From Ilyonectria destructans (lineage: Eukaryota; Ascomycota; Sordariomycetes; Hypocreales; Nectriaceae), in the NCBI GenBank assembly GCA_020740775.1, contig JAHEWK010000002.1:1054001-1118000 (forward strand): a stretch of DNA of 64,000 bases, given 5' to 3'. The notes under the pieces were generated by a model. The model did no database searches, was not told the origin of the DNA, and saw nothing but the letters and a program-made list of their open reading frames with translations. Numbering within the stretch: position 1 is the stretch's first letter; each line of letters opens with the position of its first letter. Below, in pieces: positions 45,374-56,388 of this stretch. Made by a program: the position numbers and the translations under genes.

Positions 45374-46049
45374 CCTCGAGGCGGCAAGAAAGGTCATCCT
45401 ATTCGAGCCAGTGGCAAACGACTGAGCGTTTACTGAAAGACGATGCACAATCACCGTCAAATCGGATACGGGGCTTCTGTTATTTCTCTTACACGCGTTG
45501 CTGTTATGTTACACATCCAATGTTTGAACAACCCTTGGTGGAGGAATCGGAAATCACGAGGCGCCGGCGTACACTGCTCCATCTTGTGAGGGCAACCGAT
45601 AATTGATAGAATTTTCTTGTCAGGGAGGAGTTGGTTTTTTTAGAACCGCAAGCAACCGTTTCAATGTCCAGGATTAGTATACCAATGTAGTTAATAGTCT
45701 ACTGGCAGGGTAGTGTAATGAATCGCTGCAAATGGTTTTTTTTTGGTGTCTGAATTTATTGACTTTTTGTTTTCCCACCCAACTCCAGAATAACAATCCG
45801 AGCCCAGAGTAACAGTCCTAACCCGTAATAGCAATCAAGCCCAAAGCGATAACCCAAACCCAGAGTGACAATCTAAAAGCTACTGAACCGACGCTAATTA
45901 TCATAATAAAGACCAATGTTGGTACATGAGGCCAACGTCTCTTCCATCGCCTCCTACTTGCGTCCACGTGACTGAACCACAGTCTCGTACGCCTAAACAC
46001 CACTCTAAGAACAATTCCCAAAGTCTCCACCTTATCATGAACTTCATTT
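45374..46049. other. Convergent intergenic region
   Basis: About 680 bp between the ends of two convergent genes. It shows a tandem-like pattern around 45785-45870 in which CCCAGAGTAACA, CCCGTAATAGCA and CCCAGAGTGACA recur, that is, short imperfect repeats of roughly 14-25 bp. No gene is seen. Confidence 0.45.
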
Positions 46050-46631
46050 TTAAGTTTCCGAGGACTCTGAACCCGACGAGTTGCCGAGTTCAGGAGGGTT
46101 GGCGTGATCCGCAGCTGGATGGACCTGGAGAGTTGAAGTATCCTGGCTGCGTAGCTCTTCCATGTATGAACAGCTCTCATGGTACTTGAGACAGTGGCGG
46201 CAGCGGAACGTCTTCAGACCTTGTGCTCCTGGGACGCGGGCAACCCGGCACTCGCGGCCCTTGGAGAGGCAGGCATTGCAAGGACGGGCGGCTTTAACTC
46301 CATACTCGTCGGACAGGAGCTTGTGGACCTTGATGTGGTCGGCGAACGCATTGCTGGAGACGTTTTTATGGCAGATGTTGCAAAGCTTGACCTTGGATCT
46401 GCGGGGGGATGATTCGTCAGAAGACGAGGACCTTTGCCTGTCCTGCCTCTTGGCTTGTTTCTTAACCCGAGCGTGGGTTGGCGATGGCACAGGGTTGGCG
46501 TTCTGCAGGGAAGGTTCGGGGGCGCGGAACTTGCGCCCACGTCCATGTCGCTGGGGGGACGGGGTCCTGGAACTCAGAGACGGGTTAACAGTTTGCATCT
46601 GGCGGGTGGTTTGCTTCGAGAGGCGAGGCAT
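46050..46631 (-). CDS. Small zinc-finger protein with C2H2-like and Zn2Cys6-like cysteine sets
   Basis: Intronless 193-aa protein. Residues 1-80 are basic and Ser/Pro-rich (nuclear-localisation-like KKQAKRQDRQR at 57-67). A C2H2-like finger uses Cys84, Cys87, His99 and His103 (spacing C-x2-C-x11-H-x3-H). It is followed by six cysteines at 118, 121, 128, 144, 147 and 154, which fit C-x2-C-x6-C-x15-C-x2-C-x6-C, close to the Zn(II)2Cys6 pattern but with a long central loop. The tail is acidic and Ser-rich. The basic N-terminus and metal-binding core suggest a small nucleic-acid-binding or regulatory protein in the nucleus. No target is known and I do not recognise a named family. The start at 46631 (MPRLSKQ) is the first Met near the conserved part; the open frame upstream consists of the repeats described separately. 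Confidence 0.75.
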   Translation of the reverse strand: MPRLSKQTTRQMQTVNPSLSSRTPSPQRHGRGRKFRAPEPSLQNANPVPSPTHARVKKQAKRQDRQRSSSSDESSPRRSKVKLCNICHKNVSSNAFADHIKVHKLLSDEYGVKAARPCNACLSKGRECRVARVPGAQGLKTFRCRHCLKYHESCSYMEELRSQDTSTLQVHPAADHANPPELGNSSGSESSET

Positions 46632-47758
46632 TGTTTCTTTTGTAGCTTCAGATGAAGTCTTGAAGAGTAGTGGTGGAGTAAGTCTGTGAATGATAGATAG
46701 GCTTGACCCCGAAGTGAGGGAGATGCAGCGAGTGTGAGTGATAAAAAAGATTTGACCCTGGAGAGGGGATGAAAACTGAGTGTGAGTGATGGAAAAGTCT
46801 GAACACTGGAGTGAGGAGGAAAAGAAGATGGGAAGATGTGATGGTATGGCCACCAGATGGGAAAGTACTGGACTTATATAGAAGTGAATCAACCCGGGTG
46901 GCTTCAACATCAACTGTGATGGCCAAAGAGTCACCTTCCGCTGCATGCTTTGGCCATTGAGGGAAGGACAGCCTAGTATTACCAACAAGTCTATCCCTAA
47001 GGGTGCTGCAGGGGCATGCAGGGACAAGAACTATGGCCATAGCTGGTATCTCAGAAAAAAAAGCAGGTTTTGCAATCGTCGTACTGTACGGCCCTTTCTT
47101 TGAGGTTCACGATAACTGCCGTACCTGAGGTATCCAAAGGTGTTGAAACGCCAATGGTCATCCGCATCGCTTCGTAACTCTTCTTTCACCAGGTAGTCCT
47201 CACACAATCGAATTCCTTTATCAAGATGCTCTAGTACTAGAGGCGAGAGAAATTTCTGCTAGTGTTGACGTCGACATTCACCAAGTTGGAGTCAAGGTTC
47301 GCCAACTCGGTCGGCGGCGCCACAGCGGTTATTCCCGAAGCCTCGCACCATTTTGACCTAATATCTCCACAGGAGCTTCCTTTAGAGTTTCCCGTCAACC
47401 CCAGAGGTCATGGAAGCCCATAGGGTATTTAACCGTGATGGGTAGTTGACCGTGATGGACATGGCTGACCGGCGGCATGGGCGAAGGACGCGTGGGACCG
47501 CAATGAGTCTGGTGACATGACCTGGAGGTTGTGGACATACCAAATGGCTGTACGAATTAAAATGCCCGTCTGGAATGTCATAGTCCCGAAACATATATTG
47601 CTTGGTATCTAGGTCCCTCAAATAATACAATAGCGTAGGATATAATAAATAACGTAGAATCAAACACCCATGAGGAGCAGAACCAAGCACCTAAACTCTC
47701 ATCCCTTTTCCGATATAACATAGTTCTCCCAAATCAAAACAACGCCCGCTGTACCCTT
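46632..47758. other. Intergenic region between zinc-finger and LRR genes
   Basis: About 1.1 kb. The first 200 bp hold the tandem repeat array in the zinc-finger gene's upstream region. The rest has no supportable gene and includes the 3' flank of the LRR gene. Confidence 0.5.
46682..46829. repeat. Three ~50-bp imperfect tandem repeats upstream of the zinc-finger gene
   Basis: Units begin at 46682 (GTCTGTGAATGATAGATAGG), 46732 (GTGTGAGTGATAAAAAAG) and 46780 (GTGTGAGTGATGGAAAAG). Each continues with a TTGACCC/CTGAACA-like core and a GGAGTGAGG/GGAGAGGGG tail. Lengths are about 50, 48 and 50 bp. They lie 50-200 bp before the ATG of the zinc-finger gene, in its promoter or 5' untranslated region. 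Confidence 0.75.
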
Positions 47759-50700
47759 TTAATCTAGTTCGGGCTCTTCATCTTCTCCCTTCCAAGAGGA
47801 CATCTCTGAGACGGGAACACGTCCACGTAGCCATCGCAGCGTCGCATCCGTTCCGCGGTCCAGCACATTCCACCGAGGGACCCTGAACCGGTTGCCCATC
47901 ACCTCAAACCTCTCCAGGCCGCCTGGGCCTCCGAGAAGACCGATGCGGGGGCTCAAGTGGGCAATGTCGTTGTTACTAACATCGACAATCTTCAATCCCT
48001 TAATCATATCCGCCTCAAGATCCACAATATGGTTGTTCGCCACCAAGAGCACAGAGAGGCTTGGGAACGCCTCCTTGAGGTCGAGAGGGAGGGCGTTGAG
48101 TCGGTTCACTGACAAGTCCACCTTTTCGAGCTTTTGAGCATGGAGGAACTTGGTCAGCGCTCCCAAGCCCGTGATGTGGTTGGATGACAGGTTCAACTCT
48201 TTCAAGACAGGGAGCTCAATATCCTCGGTCAAGTACGTCTCTCCAACCAGCTGGTTATTTGAGATTGCAAGTGTGGTCAGGGTGCTGGCGAAGAAACTGA
48301 GCGAGTTTGGGAAGCAGGAGAATAGGTTGTGGTTTAAAAACACCTGTCGAACCTGGTGCTCAGCTGCAACCTGGGAAGACACCACTGGGTGCAGCGATGA
48401 TGACTCGGTCCGTGATCGATCAAGGAGGCCACCCGGCTTCACAGGCCATGACTGGTTCGAGACAGTGTGGGATCGGGATCGACGACTTGAGTTCGTGTGT
48501 GAGCGAGACCGAGACGGGCTTTGAGGGGGGGTTGTGAAGTCCTCATCTGACCTACTGTCCTCATCACCATGTCGGATGTTCCCGGTTGCATCAGTAGTAG
48601 GCAGTGGCGGCCTGTCATTCACTTCTGCAACCTTCTTGGTATCGCCAATCATGTCCATGATTCCAACTTGTGTCACAGGCTCCTGGTAAGGGGGTGGAGG
48701 CTCCAGCCTCCCCGCCAGGATCTCTTTGAGTTCCTCCGTCGTGATCGAAAGGAACTTCTTGTCGCGAAGAGGGTTGCCGCTTAGCCGGATCATTGACAAG
48801 TTCTCCATCCTCGAAATCTCAGGAGGAACCATTTTGATATCGTTGCTAGAGAAGTCGGCGTGGCGGAGCTTTTCGAGACCAAGAAAGCTGTTGGGAATAC
48901 TGGAAATACTGTTCTCATCGACGGTGAGCGTCAAAAGGTTCGTCCAGGACGTCATGTCGGGGAGTCCTTGCATCCGGTTCATCGAAAGCGAGAGCGAATG
49001 CATTACGGGTAGTTGGATGCTCGAGCCCAAAGGGACAAGTCTTGTCAGCTGATTCGCCGAGGCATCCAATGTGTGCAACTGAGGGAAGCTGTCGATGGGT
49101 TCCTCGATTAGGGTGCCTTTCAGCTTGTTTCTCCTTACGCTCAGTTCCGTCAACGGCAAGGTTGCGAGGTCATCGAACGGCAACGACTCAAAGCTGTTCT
49201 CGCTCAAGTTGAGAATTCGGAGGCGGGTCATACTCTCAATCTTGTTAGGCAATGCAGAGATGTTGTTTCCATGCACATCAAGAATTTCGAGTTCGGTGAG
49301 GTTGGAGATGTTCGAGTTGAGGGGCCCGAAGAAGAGGTTGTTTGCAAGCTTTAGGTCTCGCAGTGAGCTAACCTGAGAGATGGTATCGAGGCTGTTATTC
49401 GTGAGTCGGTTTGACGACTATGGTCTGTTAGCGGGCTTCAGATAGAGCAAGAAAAGGTTGCATACCAGGTTTAGAGATGTCAGACACGTCAACCGTCGGA
49501 TACCAAGGGGCACGCCAACCAGGAGATTTCCATGCATGTCTAGGGTTTCTAGGCCACCAAAGATATTACCTTGACTCGCCTGGGCCTCATCAAACGTGTC
49601 GGGGCTGGTGTCGGGGAAGATAAACTCGTCCAGCTCCTCCAGCTCATTGTCTGCAGCGATGAACCGGGTCAAGTCAACACTCTCGGCCCAGCTACCATCA
49701 AACGTGCCAATGCTCTCCAGATCGTACATCTTCATTACCTCCATAGGGATCTCCTTCAGCTCCAAGGCTGCAATGTTTAATCGCCCTGAAGTTCTTCCAG
49801 CAGCAACACGGTTCTTCAGAACCTTCGTCCTGGGGCTATCTCCTCGGCGTTGGTTGAAGGGATCAGCTTGGGTCATACCGAAATCAAAGCCATCATCGGA
49901 TGGAATGATTGGGGACTGTTGAGGTTGTGTTTGGGCCTCGGAGACTTGCTGCATCTGGGCTTTTTTGGCCGCCCTCGCCTTGGCAATCTGCTCACGGAGT
50001 GCGGAGGAGGTTTTGCGGCTCGCAGAGGGCGACGTGGGTTCGGTAGATTCGGGAGTGGTGGCAGCGCTCGACGGGATAGTGCCATCCCAGGAAGTATTGG
50101 AGGAGTTTCCAGAAGTCTGACGAGGAGATGCGCTCTGGAGTGCGGCTCGGTTAAGGGCCGGGAGGGAAGGCTTCTTGAAGAGGCCGTTCACGGATGGTTT
50201 TGACTTTAGCGGTCGAACGGCCATGGTCTTGGAGCCAGCCTTTGGCGGGGGTAACATGGCAGTCTTCACTGGGCTGGGACTCCTGCCATCAGGCAATGAT
50301 GGCAGCTTAGAGGCTGAGCCCAAGCCTGATCGAGAACCAGGGGCTCGGGCTTTGGGAGTCGTCGCGGAATGGATGCCAGAAGCTCTCCTCTGGCCATGAG
50401 GAGTTCCACTGATGGTACTCAGGGGAGGCTTGTATGAGTTGGTGGAGGCACGGAAGCTCGAGAATCCCATATCTGGCTGGCCGCCGCTTGACCCTGGCCG
50501 GCTGCCACCCCTTGAAGGAAGTCTGCCCGACCCATCCGAAGTATAGCTCGATCCGGGACGGGAGCTGGTGCTACCGGCTCTTGATCTCCTACCGTCGGTA
50601 CGGGATTGCGGTCTGCCCTGGTCGAAGAAGGCGGAGGCCTTCTTACTCTGGGCCGGGGATGACGGGATCTGGGCCAATGTTTCCATCGTTCGCTCAGACA

Positions 50701-51343
50701 GTGAAGGTCTAGGTCTGCTGGAGCGAGGCTTCAGGGTGTCGGAGGGGCCTGACGCACCACTTCCCTCGGTCGAGGCGGTCATTGGCCTAGCTTGGTCCGC
50801 ATTGTCAAATACCGGGCCTAGGTCAGGCAGCGGTGACGTGGCGAAGACTTCCGAAGGTCTTCTTGTCAAAGTCAACCGGCGTCGGAAGATGTGACCGTCA
50901 GTTTCTGGAGCCAGTGCCTCGCCCGGGGGATCGAAAGGGGGTGTTGTTGACAGCTCATCGATTGTGCTCGTGGATCGTTGGGGAGTAGAGGGAGGTCGGG
51001 AGGTACTGGGTGGACGAGTGTACAGTTGAGCTGGAGGCTTGGAAGCAAGCGAGGTGCGTCTGGTGCCAGTAGTCAGGTGCTCTCGCGATACTGCTGTCCG
51101 CAGTCGTGGATTCCGCAGGTCTCCGGAGCCGCCAACACTGCTGCGGAGCGAGTCCCGAGACAATGAGGGCCGAAGCCGTGGGTTCCGCAGATCTCCGCCA
51201 AGACTCTCTCGTGAGGGCTGCGAGCGGATTGTCGAGGTCGGTCGAGGTAGGGCTGAAGCTGGCTTGGGGATGCCCGAGCCGGGACGGGGGAGCTTCGACA
51301 GACGCGGTATGGCGCTGATGCGCTTCTGGGAGGATTCGTCCAT
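47759..51343 (-). CDS. Large leucine-rich-repeat protein (LRRC40-like)
   Basis: Two exons, 51343-49466 and 49417-47759, joined by a 48-bp intron (GTATGC…CATAG), give a 1178-aa protein. Splicing links TSLNL to SSNRLTNNSL, giving a perfect LRR (LTSLNLSSNRL). Residues ~1-500 are Ser/Pro/Arg/Thr-rich and disordered, and contain a duplicated GDLRNPRLR segment. From about 560 to the C-terminus there are some 15 or more LRRs of the LxxLxLxxNxL type, split by a Ser/Arg-rich insertion (about 850-920), and a short acidic tail (DEEPELD). There is no signal peptide or transmembrane segment, so it is cytosolic or cortical. Similar fungal proteins are annotated as LRR-containing protein 40 or as phosphatase-regulator-like scaffolds. 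Protein-protein interaction is certain in principle; partners are unknown. Confidence 0.92.
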
Positions 51344-54300
51344 GGCAATGGCGAGTCAATGCAGCGTCGATGGCAGCGTCGCACCACAAACACAGGCCAG
51401 TATCTTGTCCTGGGGCAGATGGTTGACAGGACAGAGACGGAACAGTGCTCGGGTTCCCACGAGGGGAGGACTCAGGAATGTTGTTCAGGCTGGTGACGGC
51501 GGAGGGGCGTCCGCAGTGTGTCTTAGCGTTGGCGGGTGGACGGGACACCAGCTCCAGGCGACGGGAACGAGTCAGTTTAGCAGGCGGGAACTAGAGACAA
51601 ATGCCACAGCCAGAGCTTAACACGCCCCAAAAACGACGGGAATGAGGACCACAAGACCACTGTGGGAGCAGGATACAATTTGTGAGAAGAAGTCGCAATC
51701 TTCGATCCCCCTTCGCTACCGTAAACACACAGGGGCACAAAGCTGGCCTCCCCCGTCTTTCTTCAGCAAACGCCGTCCTCCACGTCCCGAGACCTTTCCC
51801 ATGTAAACATCACGTGGGGTTCACTAACAACCCGACCCTAGAGTCTAGCGGGGCCTCGACGCGGCCTTAGCGGGCCTTAGCGACACCCTCCAGCGACGGA
51901 GCAGCGGTCTTAGCGCTGTGTTGGCCCTGTGTCCCCCGCTGTCTTAGGCTGGTTTGGTCGCCACTGGGGCACTGGGACCCGGAAACCGGTTCTCCATTGG
52001 GACAGCCCTGGTCATTTCATCTCATCCCTGACCACCTGGGCGATTTTATGGAAGTCTTGATCATTATTGAAGAAGTGCTTTTTCTGGATTGTTCCCCTGA
52101 GCCTGCCTCCATCAAACAGCCTCGAGGACTGTCTCAGGGGCTACCCGGTCATTTTCATGCTAGTATACCTCCGGCTCATGTCGTCTATCCACAAGCTCCA
52201 TCTACGTAGTACCGACAGACAATTGCGTGGTACAAGTGCTACACACATCCATTTAATAAGATGGACTGACATGCCGAATACCCCTGACCATCAACCCCAG
52301 TCCCAGTGATTGAAGGGTTACATTTTCATCCCTTAGGCGGCTACCGGCTACCCAAGCACCGCTTTATGAAACACCATGTTCCGACCTCACAATTGTGACG
52401 GCCAGGTTTTTTCCAGCCTTAATCTGTCTCTTGTGACGCTCGATATTAGGTGCTGGTAAGGGACCGGCACCCGAACTGAAGTCAAGGATCAGCGAAATTG
52501 GTATCACAGAAAAAAAAGTGCACCAATAAGGTTTTGGACGAAGAAACAATGTGCCAAAACGCCATCCCCACAAAGGTCTTCATCAGGACTGTGTACAAAG
52601 TTTGTGTGCAAATAGTGAGACCCATTGAGCCATTGTCCTCCACCTCCCACCACCATCAACATCGCTCGTTTCCAGACACTTCTTCCTGAGTAACTCCATC
52701 TAGCCTGTTTCAATGCTCGCCACCAAACAAACACTATAGGTTTCAAGGGTGTGCTTTGCCCAGTGGCTGCATGACTTAGCAAGCGCCTCCATTCCATCAC
52801 CGGCGTTTTCTCTCTGATAGGCTTAGTTGTGGCGAGGCTAAGTGAGGTTGCGGCATTCAGCTCTCCCAATTCGGCCATATCACGAACTGCTTCGTCTGCC
52901 GATTTCGACTCGCCTTACTCTAGCGGAAACTTATTCGTTACGTTCAACCCTAGTTTAAGTGCAGTGCGGCGTCCAGATCAACTTTTTCTCTCTTTCAGCT
53001 GGTGTGGAACCTGCGCATGCGCCGCCTCCGTTTGTTTGACCATGAGGTGATTGCTGTCTCTGCCCTTACACGAGTGTCGAGCATTCGTCACAAAACCACC
53101 CGTTTTTTTAAACCTGAAATTTCAAGTGTGTGTCTCTCGTGTTTCCGACAAGCTCCTGTACGTGGGTTGGATGTCTTCTCTTTTATAAGTTTTCTAAGGG
53201 TGCGTCTTCATTGCTCTAGAAATTATGTGGACGATCGTCAATGACGTACATGTCTACAATCTCTGGACTTGTAACACCGCATGTGAAACACGCCGGTTCA
53301 AAATGCGAATCATGGCTTGGGAAATTGTCTTTGTCGACCGAGAGGACCGAGAGCCGGAGTTGGAGCCGCTTTAACTTGAGGAGTGCTTGACTCGAGGGTT
53401 TGGTGTAAGACACCTGTTCAACCCCTACACGTGGTGTAAGTGAACGCCATGTTCAATTGACTCACTACTGTCAATTTCCTGCGATATTTAGAGACTTGGT
53501 TTTCCTGATAATACAATAATTTGGCCACCATCTCTAGATAGTGAGGCGTTCTCTGGCATTATTTGTTTTATCTCCAATTATCTCAAATGTAGTTCACATG
53601 GCTCATGAAATATTAAACTAGAAGCAAAACAGTCAAAAAGAAACATACTCCGTACAACAGCGAGGATTCCCCGGTCGTTACCAACTCGAGTACTACTTCG
53701 CCGCTTCTTAGCTTGACTCAGGAAGACGGGACGGCCTGGTCCACCTAGTTTTGAACTGACACGAAGTTCTACCGCCCGACTCACGGGCCCGGGTCCGGGT
53801 CTAATGTGGAGACGGTTTCCCCGTCCGTTGTCCGGCACTGTTTCCCGTAAGCGCCGGAAGGCCATCACATTCCCCCCCGGATCAAGCCCTCTCCATTGTG
53901 CATCAGCAAATTGCCCACGTCTCATCAGATACAGCTGCGCAACAAAGAAGGTCGTTGTGGCTGTGCTTTTCGGCCACCGAGTTCCAGACATGCGAGCATC
54001 CTAGGGTGGTGGAGGTGTGGTCACCCTCTCTGCGTGTTGCTCGATGTGGGCGGAGCTGAACTTATGTACTACGTAGTACGCATACACTGCCCTGGGCCTA
54101 GGCCAATGGTTAAGCTATCAGCTGCGGTCGAAGGGTTCCTCCAGCCCCATAATGAGACACAAAAAACATGCTAAGCCAACAACACAGCCTTGGAGGCGGC
54201 TCAGAGGGCCTTTAAAAAACACCTATACTTTGGAGAGCCCATCGCTGCGGTCGAATACCTTTCTCCGTGCTCAATGACGTGACGAGCCCTAAGTTAACAA

Positions 54301-54345
54301 CTGACCTTACCGACACTTCACCAATTCCAGAGAGTGGAAATCGAC
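51344..54345. other. 3-kb intergenic region between divergent genes
   Basis: Promoter side of both the LRR gene (-) and the membrane-protein gene (+). No gene is supported. A 137-codon frame at 53991-53578 (minus) has an ATG, but its translation shows no family features. The region holds a 14-bp palindrome at 54066-54079. Confidence 0.5.
54066..54079. promoter_or_regulatory. 14-bp perfect palindrome GTACTACGTAGTAC
   Basis: A perfect dyad lying about 270 bp before the ATG at 54346. Related TACGTA-type sequences occur at 36750-36760 and 52205-52212. Such dyads can be binding sites for dimeric transcription factors. The symmetry is seen directly; use as an operator is inference. Confidence 0.35.
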
Positions 54346-56388
54346 ATGGCACATCAACGCTATGATCCGCTCGGCCATCGCTCAGAAGATACACTTATTC
54401 CCACCTCGGGAATAGAAACGATGTCGCCGGACAGCCGGAGCCTGCTCCGTGAAGAGTATTCTGAGAAACTGGCCCTTGGCCCTCTCAACACTGAAGGCGG
54501 TGCTTTTGCACAGGGCAAAGCCAGTGGCAGTACAGAGTCCACAGATGGCTCTGTGAAGCCTGCTTTCGCTAGGAGACCTACGTCACCGCCCGCCCTCTGG
54601 GAGATATTTTTGGACCTTCTTTTTGCAATCCCGGCCATTCTCTTCCTGGTCTACGCCGGCTTCGTGAGCGTACACGATGGGAAACCTGTTGGTACAGACC
54701 CTGTGCCAACCCTACGAATGCTGGCTGGCTATGGCCCCACCGTCTTTCCCATTGTTTTTGCAGCCACCGCGGCCAACTTGCTCAAGGCAATTGCAGCGTG
54801 GAAACTTGAGCGAGGAATCTCTGTCCTCAGCCTCCAGTTCCTCTTAAGAAGCCGAACCGTCTTCAGCGCCTTCACTGCCCCGCTAATTATGGGAACTGCT
54901 TCTTATATAACGCCGCTCATTCTCGTCTTGTGGGTGCTCTCGCCACTCGGGGGTCAAGCTACCTTGCGAGTGGTAGGTGAAGCACCCTCTTCATCCCAAG
55001 AGTCGTGGAGCTACCGCTATCTCGATGTCCGCAGCCCGATGCTCCACAACGGTGCATTGAGCTCAGCTGGAGCAGAGGTTCTTCCTTCTATTGTTGGAGC
55101 CTTTACTGCAGCACTTGGATCGCCTGATAAGATCAAATCTGCAAGCCAGGACGCCTTTGGGAATATCAAGATTCCTATGGTGGAGACCTATGAAGCATCA
55201 AATCAAACTCAAGCAAACGACAGCTGGTACGACTTGACTGGAGAGACAAATATCACTTACTCGTCTATTTCCGGGCTTCCTATTTATATTTCTGATGGCC
55301 TTGGGCTACGCGGAAACCATTCTTTCAAGATGGATACATCGTACATGTATTACAATTGTACAGTTTCCCACGCTACCATGAATTTAACTGACTGGTGGGA
55401 ATACATGTATAATCGGAGCACGTACAACAATGGCAAAACCATTGTGTTGCTCGCTAAATACCACGCTTTCAACTTGGTCAAATTCAATGTGACGCCCGCC
55501 GAAGTGATCTTCACAACATTATCGGATGGAATCATTACCAACGCAACATGCTCATTGACAACATCTTTCGTTGAGGCCGGCATCGAGTGCCATCACTCGA
55601 ATTGTGGCGTGAAGCGTTTACGTCGCATAGTTCGGCCTATGTACATCACGGCCTTGACAGTTCTGGATGGACTTGGCCCTACTGGCGGGCTTGATTTTTA
55701 CATACCGAAGTTGCCGTTCTTCCAAACCTTCATCAACGCCACTGATACAGGGTGGACCTCGGAAATGACGTATAAGCGCCTCGCGACTCCAATCGAATAC
55801 TATTTTACTAATCCAGGAGCGCCTTATTTGGATGTCATGAGTGCGGCCGTGAATCCACCAAGAATTTGGACTTTGAGCAACGAGATCTTCTCACAACGTC
55901 TTTCACAGCTTTTGAACACATTCTGGATCGCGAACATTGCCCCTATTGCTTTTACTGGCAGCGTTGAGTTTCGTGATAAAGCCTCGTCCCAAATGGGGGG
56001 AAAGCCTGTTGCCGTGGATGCCGAGGGAAAATTCACGCCCGACGTTTTTGTACTCCGGGCCAACAGGGCGTGGCTCGCAGTACTCGTGGTGTCATCCATA
56101 GCAATGCTGCTTGCGGCGGTTGCTGCGGCCTATCTTGGAGCGCTGCGACGGGGTCCTGATATTTTGGATTATACAACGAGTATAATAAGGGACAATCCTT
56201 ATGTGGATATCGCCGATATAAACAAAAATTCAATGGAAGATGGCTCGGATCAAATGAGGAGGTTGAAGAATATCCGGGTCTGCTTGGGCGATGTCACGCC
56301 AGCACAGGAAAAGGGCCATGTTGCATTTGCAACAGTAGGCGAGGCAGTGCCGTTGAGCAGGCAGAGGCTCACACGGACATATGAATAA
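54346..56388 (+). CDS. Fungal multi-pass membrane protein with large glycosylated ectodomain
   Basis: Intronless 680-aa protein. A polar N-terminus (~80 aa, Ser/Glu-rich) precedes three hydrophobic segments at about 84-107, 129-152 and 172-198, ending in the motif LWVLSPLGGQATLRV. A long extracytoplasmic region follows (about 210-570) with around eight N-glycosylation sequons (NQT, NIT, NHS, NCT, NLT, NRS, NAT, NAT) and scattered cysteines (CS…C…CHHSNC). A fourth membrane helix at about 573-597 and a cytosolic tail of ~80 residues end the protein. This topology and the SPLGGQA motif mark a large family of uncharacterised membrane proteins in filamentous ascomycetes. No catalytic motif is visible, so a sensor, adhesion or cell-surface role is only a guess. 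The ATG at 54346 is the first Met; an upstream in-frame GTG is ignored. Confidence 0.85.
   Translation: MAHQRYDPLGHRSEDTLIPTSGIETMSPDSRSLLREEYSEKLALGPLNTEGGAFAQGKASGSTESTDGSVKPAFARRPTSPPALWEIFLDLLFAIPAILFLVYAGFVSVHDGKPVGTDPVPTLRMLAGYGPTVFPIVFAATAANLLKAIAAWKLERGISVLSLQFLLRSRTVFSAFTAPLIMGTASYITPLILVLWVLSPLGGQATLRVVGEAPSSSQESWSYRYLDVRSPMLHNGALSSAGAEVLPSIVGAFTAALGSPDKIKSASQDAFGNIKIPMVETYEASNQTQANDSWYDLTGETNITYSSISGLPIYISDGLGLRGNHSFKMDTSYMYYNCTVSHATMNLTDWWEYMYNRSTYNNGKTIVLLAKYHAFNLVKFNVTPAEVIFTTLSDGIITNATCSLTTSFVEAGIECHHSNCGVKRLRRIVRPMYITALTVLDGLGPTGGLDFYIPKLPFFQTFINATDTGWTSEMTYKRLATPIEYYFTNPGAPYLDVMSAAVNPPRIWTLSNEIFSQRLSQLLNTFWIANIAPIAFTGSVEFRDKASSQMGGKPVAVDAEGKFTPDVFVLRANRAWLAVLVVSSIAMLLAAVAAAYLGALRRGPDILDYTTSIIRDNPYVDIADINKNSMEDGSDQMRRLKNIRVCLGDVTPAQEKGHVAFATVGEAVPLSRQRLTRTYE

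Noticed and set aside
53578..53991. 137-codon minus-strand frame between the LRR and membrane-protein genes
   Set aside because: It has an ATG, but no homology I can recognise, no signal peptide and no introns that extend it. Not strong enough to annotate.
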